From RUG11462 sp045539315 (GTDB lineage Bacteria; Bacillota; Clostridia; Oscillospirales; Acutalibacteraceae): a DNA stretch of 64,000 nucleotides. The position numbers and the translations under genes were made by a program. The notes beneath the pieces were generated by a model. That model saw nothing but the letters and a program-made list of their open reading frames with translations. It was not told where the DNA came from and did no database searches. Position 1 is the first letter of the stretch. Each line of letters starts with the position of its first letter. Positions 1 to 7,136 of the stretch are shown here, piece by piece. The stretch spans positions 62,001 through 126,000 of the forward strand of contig JAZQFC010000037.1 of the NCBI GenBank assembly GCA_045539315.1, written 5' to 3'.

Positions 1-118
1 TCAAAGATAAACAAATGCAATCTTTATACGGCATTGTTATCTTCTCAACACGGCTAGAAATTGCTGTTTCATTTAAACTTTTACAAATCAAGCCGAGCAA
101 CGCTGCATCAAGTGCCAA
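1..118 (-). CDS. rqcH: RqcH/NFACT family protein, N-terminal fragment
   Basis: This is the first 39 codons of a gene that runs off the left edge. It starts with TTG at 118-116, with GGAG about 7 bases upstream. The peptide begins MALDAALLGLICKSLN and continues with SSRVEKITMPYKD, which matches the N-terminus of NFACT proteins (MALDG..., then a GxRVDKI-like segment). RqcH is the bacterial Rqc2 homologue that binds stalled 50S subunits with peptidyl-tRNA and adds alanine tails; older annotation calls it fibronectin-binding protein. It lies 21 bases after the Nif3-like gene and is probably co-transcribed with it. The rest of the protein cannot be judged. Confidence 0.8.
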   Translation of the reverse strand, partial: MALDAALLGLICKSLNETAISSRVEKITMPYKDCICLSL

Positions 119-139
119 AACCTTTTCTCCTTTTTCGAT

Positions 140-904
140 TTATAGCGCTTTATAAGGTGGTGTTTGCGAAATAATTCTAACATCACATTCAAGTTTATCT
201 TTCAACAAAAGCGCCAATGGTTTTACAACAACATTTTCTGTTGAAAAATGGCCTGCATCAATAACTGTCATATCAAGGTCTTTTGCTAAAAGCCACTGAT
301 GATGCTTAATCTCACTTGTAACAAAAGCATCTGCGCCTGCGGCTTTTGCTTGTAAAATAAACTCATTGCCTGCGCCACCATAAACACAAACTTTGCGAAT
401 GTTTCTGCTACCTTCTATGTATCTCAAACCTTCAGAATTCAACTGGGTTTTTACAAACTGCGCAAAATCTAAAGGCGAAATCTCGCTAACGCTACCAATT
501 CTCGCAATAGGCGCAGTATCAGGATATTCATTATCAACTAACTTTTCAACCATATCAAGACCGAGCGCCATTGCTAATCTATCATTAACGCCGCCTTTTG
601 AACAGTCTAAATTAGTATGAGCGCAAATTGCCGCAATGTTATTTCTAATCAACATATAAGGCACACTCTCGGCTGTTACAGATGAAAGTTTATTAAAAAT
701 AACAGGATGATGAGAAATAATCAAATCGCACTCGTTTTCTGCCGCTCTTCTTACAACATCACGAGTTATATCAAGGCAAACAGCAACTCTTCTAACTTGC
801 CTATTCGCATCGCCAACTAATATACCAACATTATCAAATGGAAATCTTGTATTAAAAGGCGCTATATTATCAATCATTTTATAAATATCTGCTACTGTTG
901 CCAC
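140..904 (-). CDS. Nif3-like dinuclear metal center protein (DUF34)
   Basis: This is a Nif3/YbgI/YqfO family protein of 254 residues, the short form without the PII-like insert. The metal-binding signature is visible: SHHPVIF with His65-His66, AHTNLD (His96, Asp100) followed by GGVND, and a C-terminal GHFSTEN with the last His and Glu. These proteins form hexameric rings with two metals per subunit. The biochemical role is unsettled, and the label GTP cyclohydrolase 1 type 2 homologue is only a name. It sits 46 bases after trmK, a neighbourhood common in Firmicutes, and ahead of rqcH; all three probably share the promoter upstream of trmK. Confidence 0.9.
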   Translation of the reverse strand: MATVADIYKMIDNIAPFNTRFPFDNVGILVGDANRQVRRVAVCLDITRDVVRRAAENECDLIISHHPVIFNKLSSVTAESVPYMLIRNNIAAICAHTNLDCSKGGVNDRLAMALGLDMVEKLVDNEYPDTAPIARIGSVSEISPLDFAQFVKTQLNSEGLRYIEGSRNIRKVCVYGGAGNEFILQAKAAGADAFVTSEIKHHQWLLAKDLDMTVIDAGHFSTENVVVKPLALLLKDKLECDVRIISQTPPYKAL

Positions 905-950
905 AATTACTCTCCTAACATTTTAAAATAAAAATATGATACAAATGTGA

Positions 951-1619
951 TTAAATATTATCAAGCATTTTTAGTATATCTAACGCGCACTTATCTTCAC
1001 TGTTTGCTAATAACATACCCTTTGCTTTCTTAACTAGCGAAGTTTTAATCTTATCAACATACAGTTTTGATTTTTCATCTTGTTTTAAAAGGTGTTTGCC
1101 AAAATAATAAAACAAATCATCCTTATTGCTTTTTTCATTACAAAACTGCGCGTTTATAACAGTATAAATCTTGCTATTTGCTATTGCGCACTTTTCATCT
1201 ATAATCAAAAAGCCATTTTCACACAACCATTTTCTAACATCATAAACTTTAGACATAGGTTGCAAAACAAGATTATACTTTTCACTCTTTATGTATGGGC
1301 AGTCAGATAAAATACTTATTATCATCTCGCCACCCATTCCGGCAATAACTAAATCTGAAAATTCATCTTCATTTATGCCATCTAAACCGCCACAAAGTTT
1401 TAGTGTTACTTTATCTTCAACCGAACACTCACTAACTGTTTGCCTTGCGCTTTCAAGTGGCTTTTCGTTTATATCAGATGCCACTGCAGATTTAATCTTA
1501 CCTTTTTGCAATAAATAAGATGGAAGATACGCATGGTCAGTGCCTACATCGGCAAGTATTGAATTTTCTCTTACAAACTCTGCACAAGCAGATAATCTTT
1601 CATCAAGTGTTAAATTCAT
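951..1619 (-). CDS. trmK: tRNA (adenine(22)-N1)-methyltransferase
   Basis: This is a SAM-dependent Rossmann methyltransferase of 222 residues, the size of Bacillus TrmK (YqfN), which methylates N1 of A22 in some tRNAs. The SAM motif I reads ADVGTDHAYLP at about residues 23-33, and the family signatures AGMGGEMI and LQPMSKVYDVRKWL follow. The last is usually LQPN, so the Asn is replaced by Met here. The ATG at 1619 is kept because the only upstream ATG is out of frame; GGGAG lies about 14 bases upstream, which is rather far. It is the first gene of the trmK-nif3-rqcH unit and has a good sigma-A promoter just upstream. Confidence 0.88.
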   Translation of the reverse strand: MNLTLDERLSACAEFVRENSILADVGTDHAYLPSYLLQKGKIKSAVASDINEKPLESARQTVSECSVEDKVTLKLCGGLDGINEDEFSDLVIAGMGGEMIISILSDCPYIKSEKYNLVLQPMSKVYDVRKWLCENGFLIIDEKCAIANSKIYTVINAQFCNEKSNKDDLFYYFGKHLLKQDEKSKLYVDKIKTSLVKKAKGMLLANSEDKCALDILKMLDNI

Positions 1620-1654
1620 AAATAGCCAACATTCTCCCAGTATCTTATACTTAT

Positions 1655-1683
1655 ATATTACAATTTTGTAACCAAAAAGTCAA
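1655..1683 (-). promoter_or_regulatory. Sigma-A-type promoter of trmK operon
   Basis: On the minus strand TTGACT (1683-1678) and TAATAT (1660-1655) are separated by exactly 17 bases. This is a near-consensus vegetative promoter 36 bases upstream of the trmK start codon. Confidence 0.75.
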
Positions 1684-1703
1684 TAGAAAATGCCCTTTTT
1701 CCA

Positions 1704-2072
1704 TTATTTTTTTACATTTTCCATTGCCGAAAGATGTGTAATTATAACCCTTGTTTTGTTTAATTCTGAAAACAATTCTGCTTTTTCTTTGTATTTGGCA
1801 AACGCTTGTATAGAAGAAATGCTCTCACCTATTATGCAAATTTCAGAATGGTTTACGAAATAGGTTAATTTCTTTTCGCTTTTTACCCAATTATCTTCTG
1901 CTTTTTCGCACAAATACAACGCCTTATCAAAATCATTGTTTTTTGCGGCTGTTTCGATTTGTTCTAAACTTTCTTTTAACTCGTTACTTGCTTGTTTTAC
2001 AAAATACATACCAGAGCCGACTATTGCGAATATACTTAATGCTAACGCTAACGCAAAATATAATCTTTTCAT
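1704..2072 (-). CDS. DUF4363 family protein
   Basis: A 122-residue protein with one N-terminal membrane segment or uncleaved signal (about residues 5-25), followed by a helical, charged domain rich in Lys and Glu. Sequence, size and position directly behind a DUF421 gene match DUF4363, a family seen almost only beside DUF421 in Clostridia. The ATG lies 4 bases after the DUF421 stop, with an AGAGTGAG site inside the end of that gene, so the pair is translationally linked. The function is unknown. It is presumably anchored in the membrane with its helical part outside and may partner the DUF421 protein. Confidence 0.75.
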   Translation of the reverse strand: MKRLYFALALALSIFAIVGSGMYFVKQASNELKESLEQIETAAKNNDFDKALYLCEKAEDNWVKSEKKLTYFVNHSEICIIGESISSIQAFAKYKEKAELFSELNKTRVIITHLSAMENVKK

Positions 2073-2076
2073 TTTC

Positions 2077-2739
2077 TCACTCTTTTCTTATAACAACAAA
2101 TTCGCCTGTTTTATCGACAGTCATTAAAAACACTTCTTCAACCGCAAGTTTTTGCGCTTTTAATTCGGTTAAAATATCCACTTTTGAAACGGTTTGCAAT
2201 GCTTCTTCAACAATTTTTCCATCTGATATAACAAGTGTTGGAAAACCTTTGTCAACGCACTCAATATTCATATCTTCTTTTGAAACAGGCTCATATTTAA
2301 TCTTTGGTTGAACAGAAATTCTGCCGTTTGTTTCCATAATGGCAAGGTCAACTGTTTCTACCGAAAAGTTGCCGGACTGACGAATTCCTTCTAACAAATC
2401 GTCTATTGTAACGCGTAGTTTTTTCATCATTTTTTGGTCTATCACACCATTTTTAATAATAATTGCAGATTTACCCTCGAAAATTTTTCTAAACAGGTCT
2501 GATTTTAACACCAAAAAAGACAAAATTAATTCTAATAAAACTAACGTGAAAATCGCTAAAATACCGTTTGTTATTGGTCGGCTTAAATCTTGCATTGGAA
2601 TTGATGCGAGTTCCGAAATCAATATTGTTACAACAAGTTCGCTTGGTTGAAGTTCGCCAACTTGCCGTTTGCCCATTATTCGCATACAAAGAACTACCGC
2701 TATATATAAAATCGCTGTGCGAACAACTGTCATTATCAT
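2077..2739 (-). CDS. DUF421 (YetF/YrbG-like) membrane protein
   Basis: I use the ATG at 2739, which has AGG about 10 bases upstream; a GTG three codons earlier would sit too close to the ribosome site. The 220-residue protein starts with about three hydrophobic segments and carries the DUF421 hallmark MGKRQVGELQPSELVVT, then GxSAIIIKNG-like and RQSGNFSVETVDLAIMETNG segments of the cytoplasmic domain. DUF421 proteins such as YetF and YdfR of Bacillus are membrane proteins; YetF has been tied to spore-coat or germination phenotypes, but no molecular function is firm. The downstream DUF4363 gene is its usual companion. Confidence 0.85.
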   Translation of the reverse strand: MIMTVVRTAILYIAVVLCMRIMGKRQVGELQPSELVVTILISELASIPMQDLSRPITNGILAIFTLVLLELILSFLVLKSDLFRKIFEGKSAIIIKNGVIDQKMMKKLRVTIDDLLEGIRQSGNFSVETVDLAIMETNGRISVQPKIKYEPVSKEDMNIECVDKGFPTLVISDGKIVEEALQTVSKVDILTELKAQKLAVEEVFLMTVDKTGEFVVIRKE

Positions 2740-2802
2740 AAAAATCACACCTAAAAAATAATTACTATTATTTTTAGATTTTTATTTAGTTTTATACATA
2801 AA

Positions 2803-2833
2803 ACAAAACAGCCAACACACTCGTTGACTGTTT
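2803..2833 (-). terminator. Rho-independent terminator behind AlkD-like gene
   Basis: An 11-base stem with one mismatch (2806-2816 pairs with 2823-2833), a 6-base loop, and a T-rich tail on the minus strand. It overlaps the stop codon of the AlkD-like gene and would end the tcdA-alkD transcript. Confidence 0.65.
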
Positions 2834-3518
2834 ATTTTAATTTTAATTGTTTTAAATATTTTTTAGTTTCATCATCAATTCTAAATGATTCAATTGCTTT
2901 TTGAAGTGATTTATTATGCACCCATTTATCTTTGATTTGTTTATTTTCAAACAGTTTTATCGCTGTATCATATTGTTTGATAAGCGCAAAACTAAAATAC
3001 CAAGCAACCGCCATATTTATATAATATTCATCGCAAATTGCCGATAAAACAAGATTATAATGCGTTTCATTAAAATGCTCATCTAAATAGTTTGATAAAA
3101 GCGTTACAACGCCAAATCTTATTGTATAAACATCATCTGATTTCAACCACTTTTTAACAAGGCGCTCAACTTTATCGCTCTCACGCTTAAAAACCTTGAT
3201 TTTCATTCCATCGCAAGTTGCCCAATTATCAACAAAAGGCAAAAATTCTTCTACCCTTTTTACCGCCTCGTCAAAATCTTTAATCTGTTCAAGCAAAAAT
3301 GCATGAAGATTATTTTCTTCATAATATTTATGTGGCAAATTATTTAAAAATGAATTTGCTAATTCTGTGCCAAAAATACTCTTTGCGATTTTTCGCAAAT
3401 CAGGTGTTCTGACTCCTAAAACCCTATTTTCATCTATATTTGGAATTAATTTTTGATGAAATTTTTTATAGTCTTCATCGGCAACTGCTATTAACATTTC
3501 TAATATGCTATTGCTCAT
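2832..3518 (-). CDS. DNA alkylation repair (AlkD-like) HEAT-repeat protein
   Basis: This is a 228-residue, all-helical protein of the AlkD/AlkC-like DNA alkylation repair family (PF08713). The family opening is present (LGVRTPDLRKIAKSIF), as are the Trp-Ala region NWATCDGMKIKVF and the RFGVVTLLSNYLDE helix. AlkD removes bulky or cationic alkylated bases by a HEAT-like solenoid that grips the DNA backbone; many gut homologues are annotated this way without test. The start overlaps the end of tcdA by 11 bases with a GGGG site inside tcdA, so the two genes are co-translated. Paralogues in this family can lack glycosylase activity, so the activity is inferred. Confidence 0.8.
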   Translation of the reverse strand: MSNSILEMLIAVADEDYKKFHQKLIPNIDENRVLGVRTPDLRKIAKSIFGTELANSFLNNLPHKYYEENNLHAFLLEQIKDFDEAVKRVEEFLPFVDNWATCDGMKIKVFKRESDKVERLVKKWLKSDDVYTIRFGVVTLLSNYLDEHFNETHYNLVLSAICDEYYINMAVAWYFSFALIKQYDTAIKLFENKQIKDKWVHNKSLQKAIESFRIDDETKKYLKQLKLK

Positions 3519-4206
3519 TTTTAACCCCTGTTATATCTTTAATAACTTCACTTGCCATAATAATTCCCACAATGCTCGGCACAAACGAAACGCTACCTGG
3601 TGTTCTGTTATTCTCGCCCAGTTTATTCTCAAGCGCTTTTTCTTTTGAATAAACCACTTTAAGCGAATCAATTCCTCTTGATTTTAATTCTTTACGCATA
3701 ACTCTCGCCAATGGGCAAACTTCAGTTTTATAAATATCTGCCACTTGAAATTCAGTTGGGTTTAACTTATTGCCCGCGCCCATTGAAGAAATTATTTCAA
3801 CACCTGCGGCTTTTGCACATTCAACTAATGCAATTTTTCCTGCCACAGTATCAATTGCATCTACTATATAATCGTATTTTGAAAAATCAAATTCTGCGCT
3901 ATTTTCAGGTAAAAAGAAAGTGTTATGAGTTTTAACTTTTATATCAGGGTTTATATCTTTAATCATATCACGCATAACTTCGGTTTTTTGTTTTCCCAAA
4001 GTGCTATGAAACGCAACTGCCTGACGATTAAGATTACTAACGCTGACAACATCATTATCAATTAAATCAATACTGCCAACTCCTGCGCGAGCAAGAGATA
4101 ACACGCAATGACCACCAACACCGCCAATGCCGAAAACTGCAACTTTTGAATTTTTTAACTTTTCTACTGCCTCTTTGCCCAACAACATTTCGCTTCTGCT
4201 ATACAT
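3508..4206 (-). CDS. tcdA: tRNA threonylcarbamoyladenosine dehydratase (ThiF/E1-like)
   Basis: A 232-residue E1-like ATP-binding protein. The nucleotide-binding GIGGVGG lies at about residues 26-32, LIDNDVVSVSNLNRQ at 48-62 and Lys73 follows. The segment SSMGAGNKLNPTEFQVADIYKTEVCP is the TcdA/CsdL signature that separates it from ThiF and MoeB. TcdA cyclises t6A37 of tRNA to ct6A using ATP. The ATG at 4206 has AAGGAAG upstream. It shares a transcript with the AlkD-like gene. No csdE or csdA partner is nearby, but a NifS-type desulfurase is encoded at 17.7 kb. Confidence 0.88.
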   Translation of the reverse strand: MYSRSEMLLGKEAVEKLKNSKVAVFGIGGVGGHCVLSLARAGVGSIDLIDNDVVSVSNLNRQAVAFHSTLGKQKTEVMRDMIKDINPDIKVKTHNTFFLPENSAEFDFSKYDYIVDAIDTVAGKIALVECAKAAGVEIISSMGAGNKLNPTEFQVADIYKTEVCPLARVMRKELKSRGIDSLKVVYSKEKALENKLGENNRTPGSVSFVPSIVGIIMASEVIKDITGVKNEQ

Positions 4207-4226
4207 TAAAACTCACTTCCTTTATT

Positions 4227-4251
4227 AAAAAAACGCAGTTTTAAAACTGCG
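4227..4251 (-). terminator. Rho-independent terminator behind lipoprotein gene
   Basis: A perfect 18-base palindrome at 4234-4251 (9-base half-sites) is followed on the minus strand by seven T residues. It ends the unit of membrane protein, small protein and lipoprotein. Confidence 0.75.
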
Positions 4252-4260
4252 CTTTTAATT

Positions 4261-4752
4261 TTATTCAATAGGCATTGAAAAACTGTCTTTTTCTTTTATT
4301 AAAGGTCTTTGCAATTTTACAGTTTTACCATTTGCTGTGTCATATGAAAAAAGACCTGTTAATTTTTCGCCGTTTTTACCGATAATCTCCTGAACTGATA
4401 CAGGTTGAGAAGCAGGGTTTACAAGATTAATTGACACAATATAAGTGCCATCTTTAATCATTTTACCATTAATATCAACCTTTGTTTCGGTGATAAAATA
4501 GTTTGTTTGAATATCCGCTTTAACCTCAACAGTTTCAGTAGAATGATACTTGTCGCCCCTAAAAATATCAACATCAAGTTTTGTAAGTTCAGGCAAATTT
4601 GTATTCATACACAACTTACCATTAACACTTTTTTCTTCATTAATTGATAAACTTACTTCTAACTTTTGCTCCTCTGCTTGTTTTTCATTATTACAAGCGC
4701 AAAGGCTAAACAACATAACAACTAAAAGCAAAACTGCCAAAACTTTTTTCAT
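4261..4752 (-). CDS. Putative lipoprotein of unknown function
   Basis: A 163-residue protein with a type II signal peptide: positively charged start, hydrophobic core, then lipobox L-C-A-C with the modified Cys at residue 20. The mature part is a small beta-rich domain with repeated Val/Thr-Lys stretches. I do not recognise a family. GGAG lies upstream of the ATG. It is the last gene of a three-gene unit, 20 bases behind the small cytoplasmic protein, and is followed by a clear terminator. It would sit on the outer face of the cell membrane. Confidence 0.7.
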   Translation of the reverse strand: MKKVLAVLLLVVMLFSLCACNNEKQAEEQKLEVSLSINEEKSVNGKLCMNTNLPELTKLDVDIFRGDKYHSTETVEVKADIQTNYFITETKVDINGKMIKDGTYIVSINLVNPASQPVSVQEIIGKNGEKLTGLFSYDTANGKTVKLQRPLIKEKDSFSMPIE

Positions 4753-4772
4753 AATACTACTCCAAACATTAA

Positions 4773-5084
4773 TTATCTTCTGTAAACATAATACGCTACA
4801 ACTGAATATTCGCTTCCATCTTCGTTGGTTTTAGAAAGACGAACACCATCTTTTGATAGCAACTCACCCACTTTTGCATCATAAACATTACAACGAAAAA
4901 CATCTTTTCCATCTGAAAAACAAATAAGTTCTTCGCCTTTAATGTTTATTGAGCCGGAGTGCCCTAAAACATACTCAACCCCATTTTCATCACGCGTTGT
5001 AACATGCTTTATTGCTTTTGCATTAATACGCGCCAAAACTTCAGGGTTTTCAAGTTTTCTTCTCTTTTTAAATATCTTCCACAT
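4773..5084 (-). CDS. Small hypothetical protein
   Basis: The most plausible start is the ATG at 5084, overlapping the end of the upstream membrane-protein gene by 17 bases; a TTG at 5132 lies deep in that gene. The 103-residue product starts with a basic stretch (WKIFKKRRK), and the rest looks like a small beta domain ending in two Tyr-rich strands (SVVAYYVYRR). I recognise no family. The basic start and the coupling to a membrane protein gene suggest it works at the inner face of the membrane, but this is a guess. The start codon has only a weak, distant ribosome site, consistent with translational coupling. Confidence 0.6.
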   Translation of the reverse strand: MWKIFKKRRKLENPEVLARINAKAIKHVTTRDENGVEYVLGHSGSINIKGEELICFSDGKDVFRCNVYDAKVGELLSKDGVRLSKTNEDGSEYSVVAYYVYRR

Positions 5085-5937
5085 AATCAGTTTTTGTTTC
5101 CATTTCTTCAATTGACTCTGAAACATATTCAACTGCTTTTTTGTGTTGATATGCAGAATAGAGTCTTTTATTAGAAGAAGAAATAATTAAAAATGCGAAG
5201 ATATAAACAGATGTTGCACCCAAAAGCAAATTCTCACTCATTGTATTTCTAGAAACAACGCCTTTATAAAACATTGGTGCTAAAATATCACCAAATGCAG
5301 TAATAGCGCAGAAAATACCAGCGCAAACACCTAAAGCATAAGTAACTTTTCTAATTCTGTAGAAATTGAATTTTGAAATATATCTTGCATAGAACAAGAA
5401 GAACAACACACAGAAAATTAAAGAAACTATTTTCAAAGTAACTTCAGGAGATTTAATAATTCCAAATGAATTGATAAACACAACTGCCAATTCAAACACA
5501 AAGAACACCAATGGAATTACACTTACAAAAACCGATGCTTTCTTTTGAGTGAACATACAATTTGAATAATACAAGATAAAACCAATCACGCATAATTTCA
5601 AACAAAGTTCTATAACATCTACTGTTTCTTCTGCAGTGTTTAAAGAAACAAAACAGTCAACGATTAATGCAGAAGCATATAAAATATTCAACCCTGCTAA
5701 CGCTCTTGATGACCTACGAGGAGAACCAGGAAAACCATTATCAAGCAAAGTTATTACCACAAACACCAAAGCAACGCCTAAAGTAACAACTGCAAATATT
5801 AACCCTTGCATTTCGTTTCCTGTTTTTATAAAGCCATTAAAAGCATCAACATAATTACCTGTTATAAAAACTCTGTAAAAAGTTAATGCAACAGCGGCAA
5901 GAACTGCACTTGAAACTAGAATAATTCTTTTTAACAT
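5068..5937 (-). CDS. Polytopic membrane protein of unknown function
   Basis: A 289-residue protein with about eight hydrophobic segments (roughly residues 5-20, 43-65, 76-97, 106-125, 134-158, 163-183, 196-217 and 229-250), then a charged cytoplasmic tail rich in Glu. GAAGGA precedes the ATG. No transporter or enzyme motif is visible and I do not recognise the family. It heads a minus-strand unit with the small protein (overlapping) and the lipoprotein, so the three may form one envelope-associated function. No clear promoter was found in the upstream gap it shares with the divergent SpoIID gene. Confidence 0.7.
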   Translation of the reverse strand: MLKRIILVSSAVLAAVALTFYRVFITGNYVDAFNGFIKTGNEMQGLIFAVVTLGVALVFVVITLLDNGFPGSPRRSSRALAGLNILYASALIVDCFVSLNTAEETVDVIELCLKLCVIGFILYYSNCMFTQKKASVFVSVIPLVFFVFELAVVFINSFGIIKSPEVTLKIVSLIFCVLFFLFYARYISKFNFYRIRKVTYALGVCAGIFCAITAFGDILAPMFYKGVVSRNTMSENLLLGATSVYIFAFLIISSSNKRLYSAYQHKKAVEYVSESIEEMETKTDYVEDI

Positions 5938-6011
5938 ATTTCATCCTTCTTTAAAAATAAAAGTACTTATAAATAATATTTTTTAAGAAATTCGCATAAT
6001 ATGGACAAAGG

Positions 6012-6041
6012 GCATAATTTCCCTAATACATTACCATACAT
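6012..6041 (+). promoter_or_regulatory. Possible sigma-E-like promoter of spoIID
   Basis: The heptamer CATACAT at 6035-6041 matches the -10 element of the mother-cell sporulation factor sigma-E. An ATAATTT block at 6014-6020 lies 14 bases upstream. A mother-cell promoter fits the SpoIID-like product. The -35 match is imperfect. Confidence 0.4.
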
Positions 6042-6086
6042 AATCATTTTATAATAACTTATCATAAAAGTCAAGGAGTAATTGCT

Positions 6087-7079
6087 ATGAAAAGACAGTA
6101 TTTAACCTTTTTATTAATAATTTTCATTGCTATGATAACCATTCCCCTGATTTCTTTTAAGCCAAATAACAAAACTATTAGTGTTTCGACTGTAACAAAA
6201 ATCACAAAATCTACTACAACTACCACAAAAAAGCCTATTGAAGAAACTCTAATAATTTATTTGCACGAAAGTAAAAAGACGGTTGAAATAAGCATTTCAG
6301 AATATCTTTTGGGCGTGGTGTTAACTGAAACGGATGACACTTACCCTGATGAAGCATTAAAAGCGCAAGCCGTTGCGGCGCACACTCTTTTAGAATTTCG
6401 CAAAAAAGAAAACAGTGATAAAAAGTATGATATTACCGATGATTACAGTATAGACCAAGGGTATATGACATATGAAAAACGCAAAGCAAAATATGGCGAT
6501 ATTTTAGAAAAACTTGAAAACAGAGTTAAACCTTTGATTAAAGAGGTTGAAAACGAGATTATTTATTATAATGACCAACCTATTTTAGCAGTTTATCACG
6601 ATACTTCGGGTGGTAAAACCGAAAACGCAAAAGATATTTGGGGTGGCGATTATGAATATCTCACATCGGTTGAAAGTATTTCTGACTTGCTAAACCCTAA
6701 ATATTTAAGCACAGTTACTTATACAAAAGACGAATTCTTATCTAAAATCAGACAGTTAGGCATAAAATCTATTGACAAACCTGAAACTTTTATAGGCGAA
6801 ACGACCACCACAAATAGCGGCACAGTTTTAAAAATAAATTTAGGCAAAAAGAGTTTTACAGGCGCTAAAATCAGGTCTGTTTTCGAACTTCGTAGCGCTA
6901 ATTTTGATTTAAGATACCAAGACAACAAATTCACATTTACAGTAAGAGGTTATGGTCACGGTGTTGGTATGAGCCAATATGGTGCGAAATCTATGGCAGA
7001 TGAAGGCAGTAATTACAAGCAAATTTTAAAATGGTATTATAAAGGCACCCAAATAAAGCAAAAAGCAAAAAATAGTTGA
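6087..7079 (+). CDS. spoIID: SpoIID/LytB-domain peptidoglycan transglycosylase
   Basis: A 330-residue protein with an N-terminal membrane anchor (about residues 5-24), a Thr-rich linker, and a SpoIID domain. The signature EYLLGVVLTETDDTYPDEAL is followed by KAQAVAAHT; the Glu at about residue 81 corresponds to the catalytic Glu of SpoIID. The C-terminal GYGHGVGMSQYGAKSMA and YKQILKWYYKGTQI complete the family pattern. SpoIID cleaves denuded glycan strands during engulfment, together with SpoIIP and SpoIIM. Canonical family members read VAAEMP where this one has VLTETD, so it may be a diverged paralogue. AAGGAG precedes the ATG. The gene stands alone. Confidence 0.88.
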   Translation: MKRQYLTFLLIIFIAMITIPLISFKPNNKTISVSTVTKITKSTTTTTKKPIEETLIIYLHESKKTVEISISEYLLGVVLTETDDTYPDEALKAQAVAAHTLLEFRKKENSDKKYDITDDYSIDQGYMTYEKRKAKYGDILEKLENRVKPLIKEVENEIIYYNDQPILAVYHDTSGGKTENAKDIWGGDYEYLTSVESISDLLNPKYLSTVTYTKDEFLSKIRQLGIKSIDKPETFIGETTTTNSGTVLKINLGKKSFTGAKIRSVFELRSANFDLRYQDNKFTFTVRGYGHGVGMSQYGAKSMADEGSNYKQILKWYYKGTQIKQKAKNS

Positions 7080-7104
7080 TATTTATACCAATTACAAGTA
7101 TAAT
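7076..7104 (+). promoter_or_regulatory. Sigma-A promoter of murD operon
   Basis: TTGATA (7076-7081) and TATAAT (7099-7104) are 17 bases apart, 32 bases upstream of the murD ATG. The -35 box overlaps the spoIID stop codon, so no terminator separates the two genes. Confidence 0.8.
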
Positions 7105-7136
7105 ATAAAAAGAATGTTTTTCTTTAGGAGGACTTT

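Noticed and set aside
5938..6086. Promoter for the minus-strand membrane-protein operon
   Set aside because: TTGTCC with TAAAAA at 17 bases is too weak to list in so AT-rich a region.
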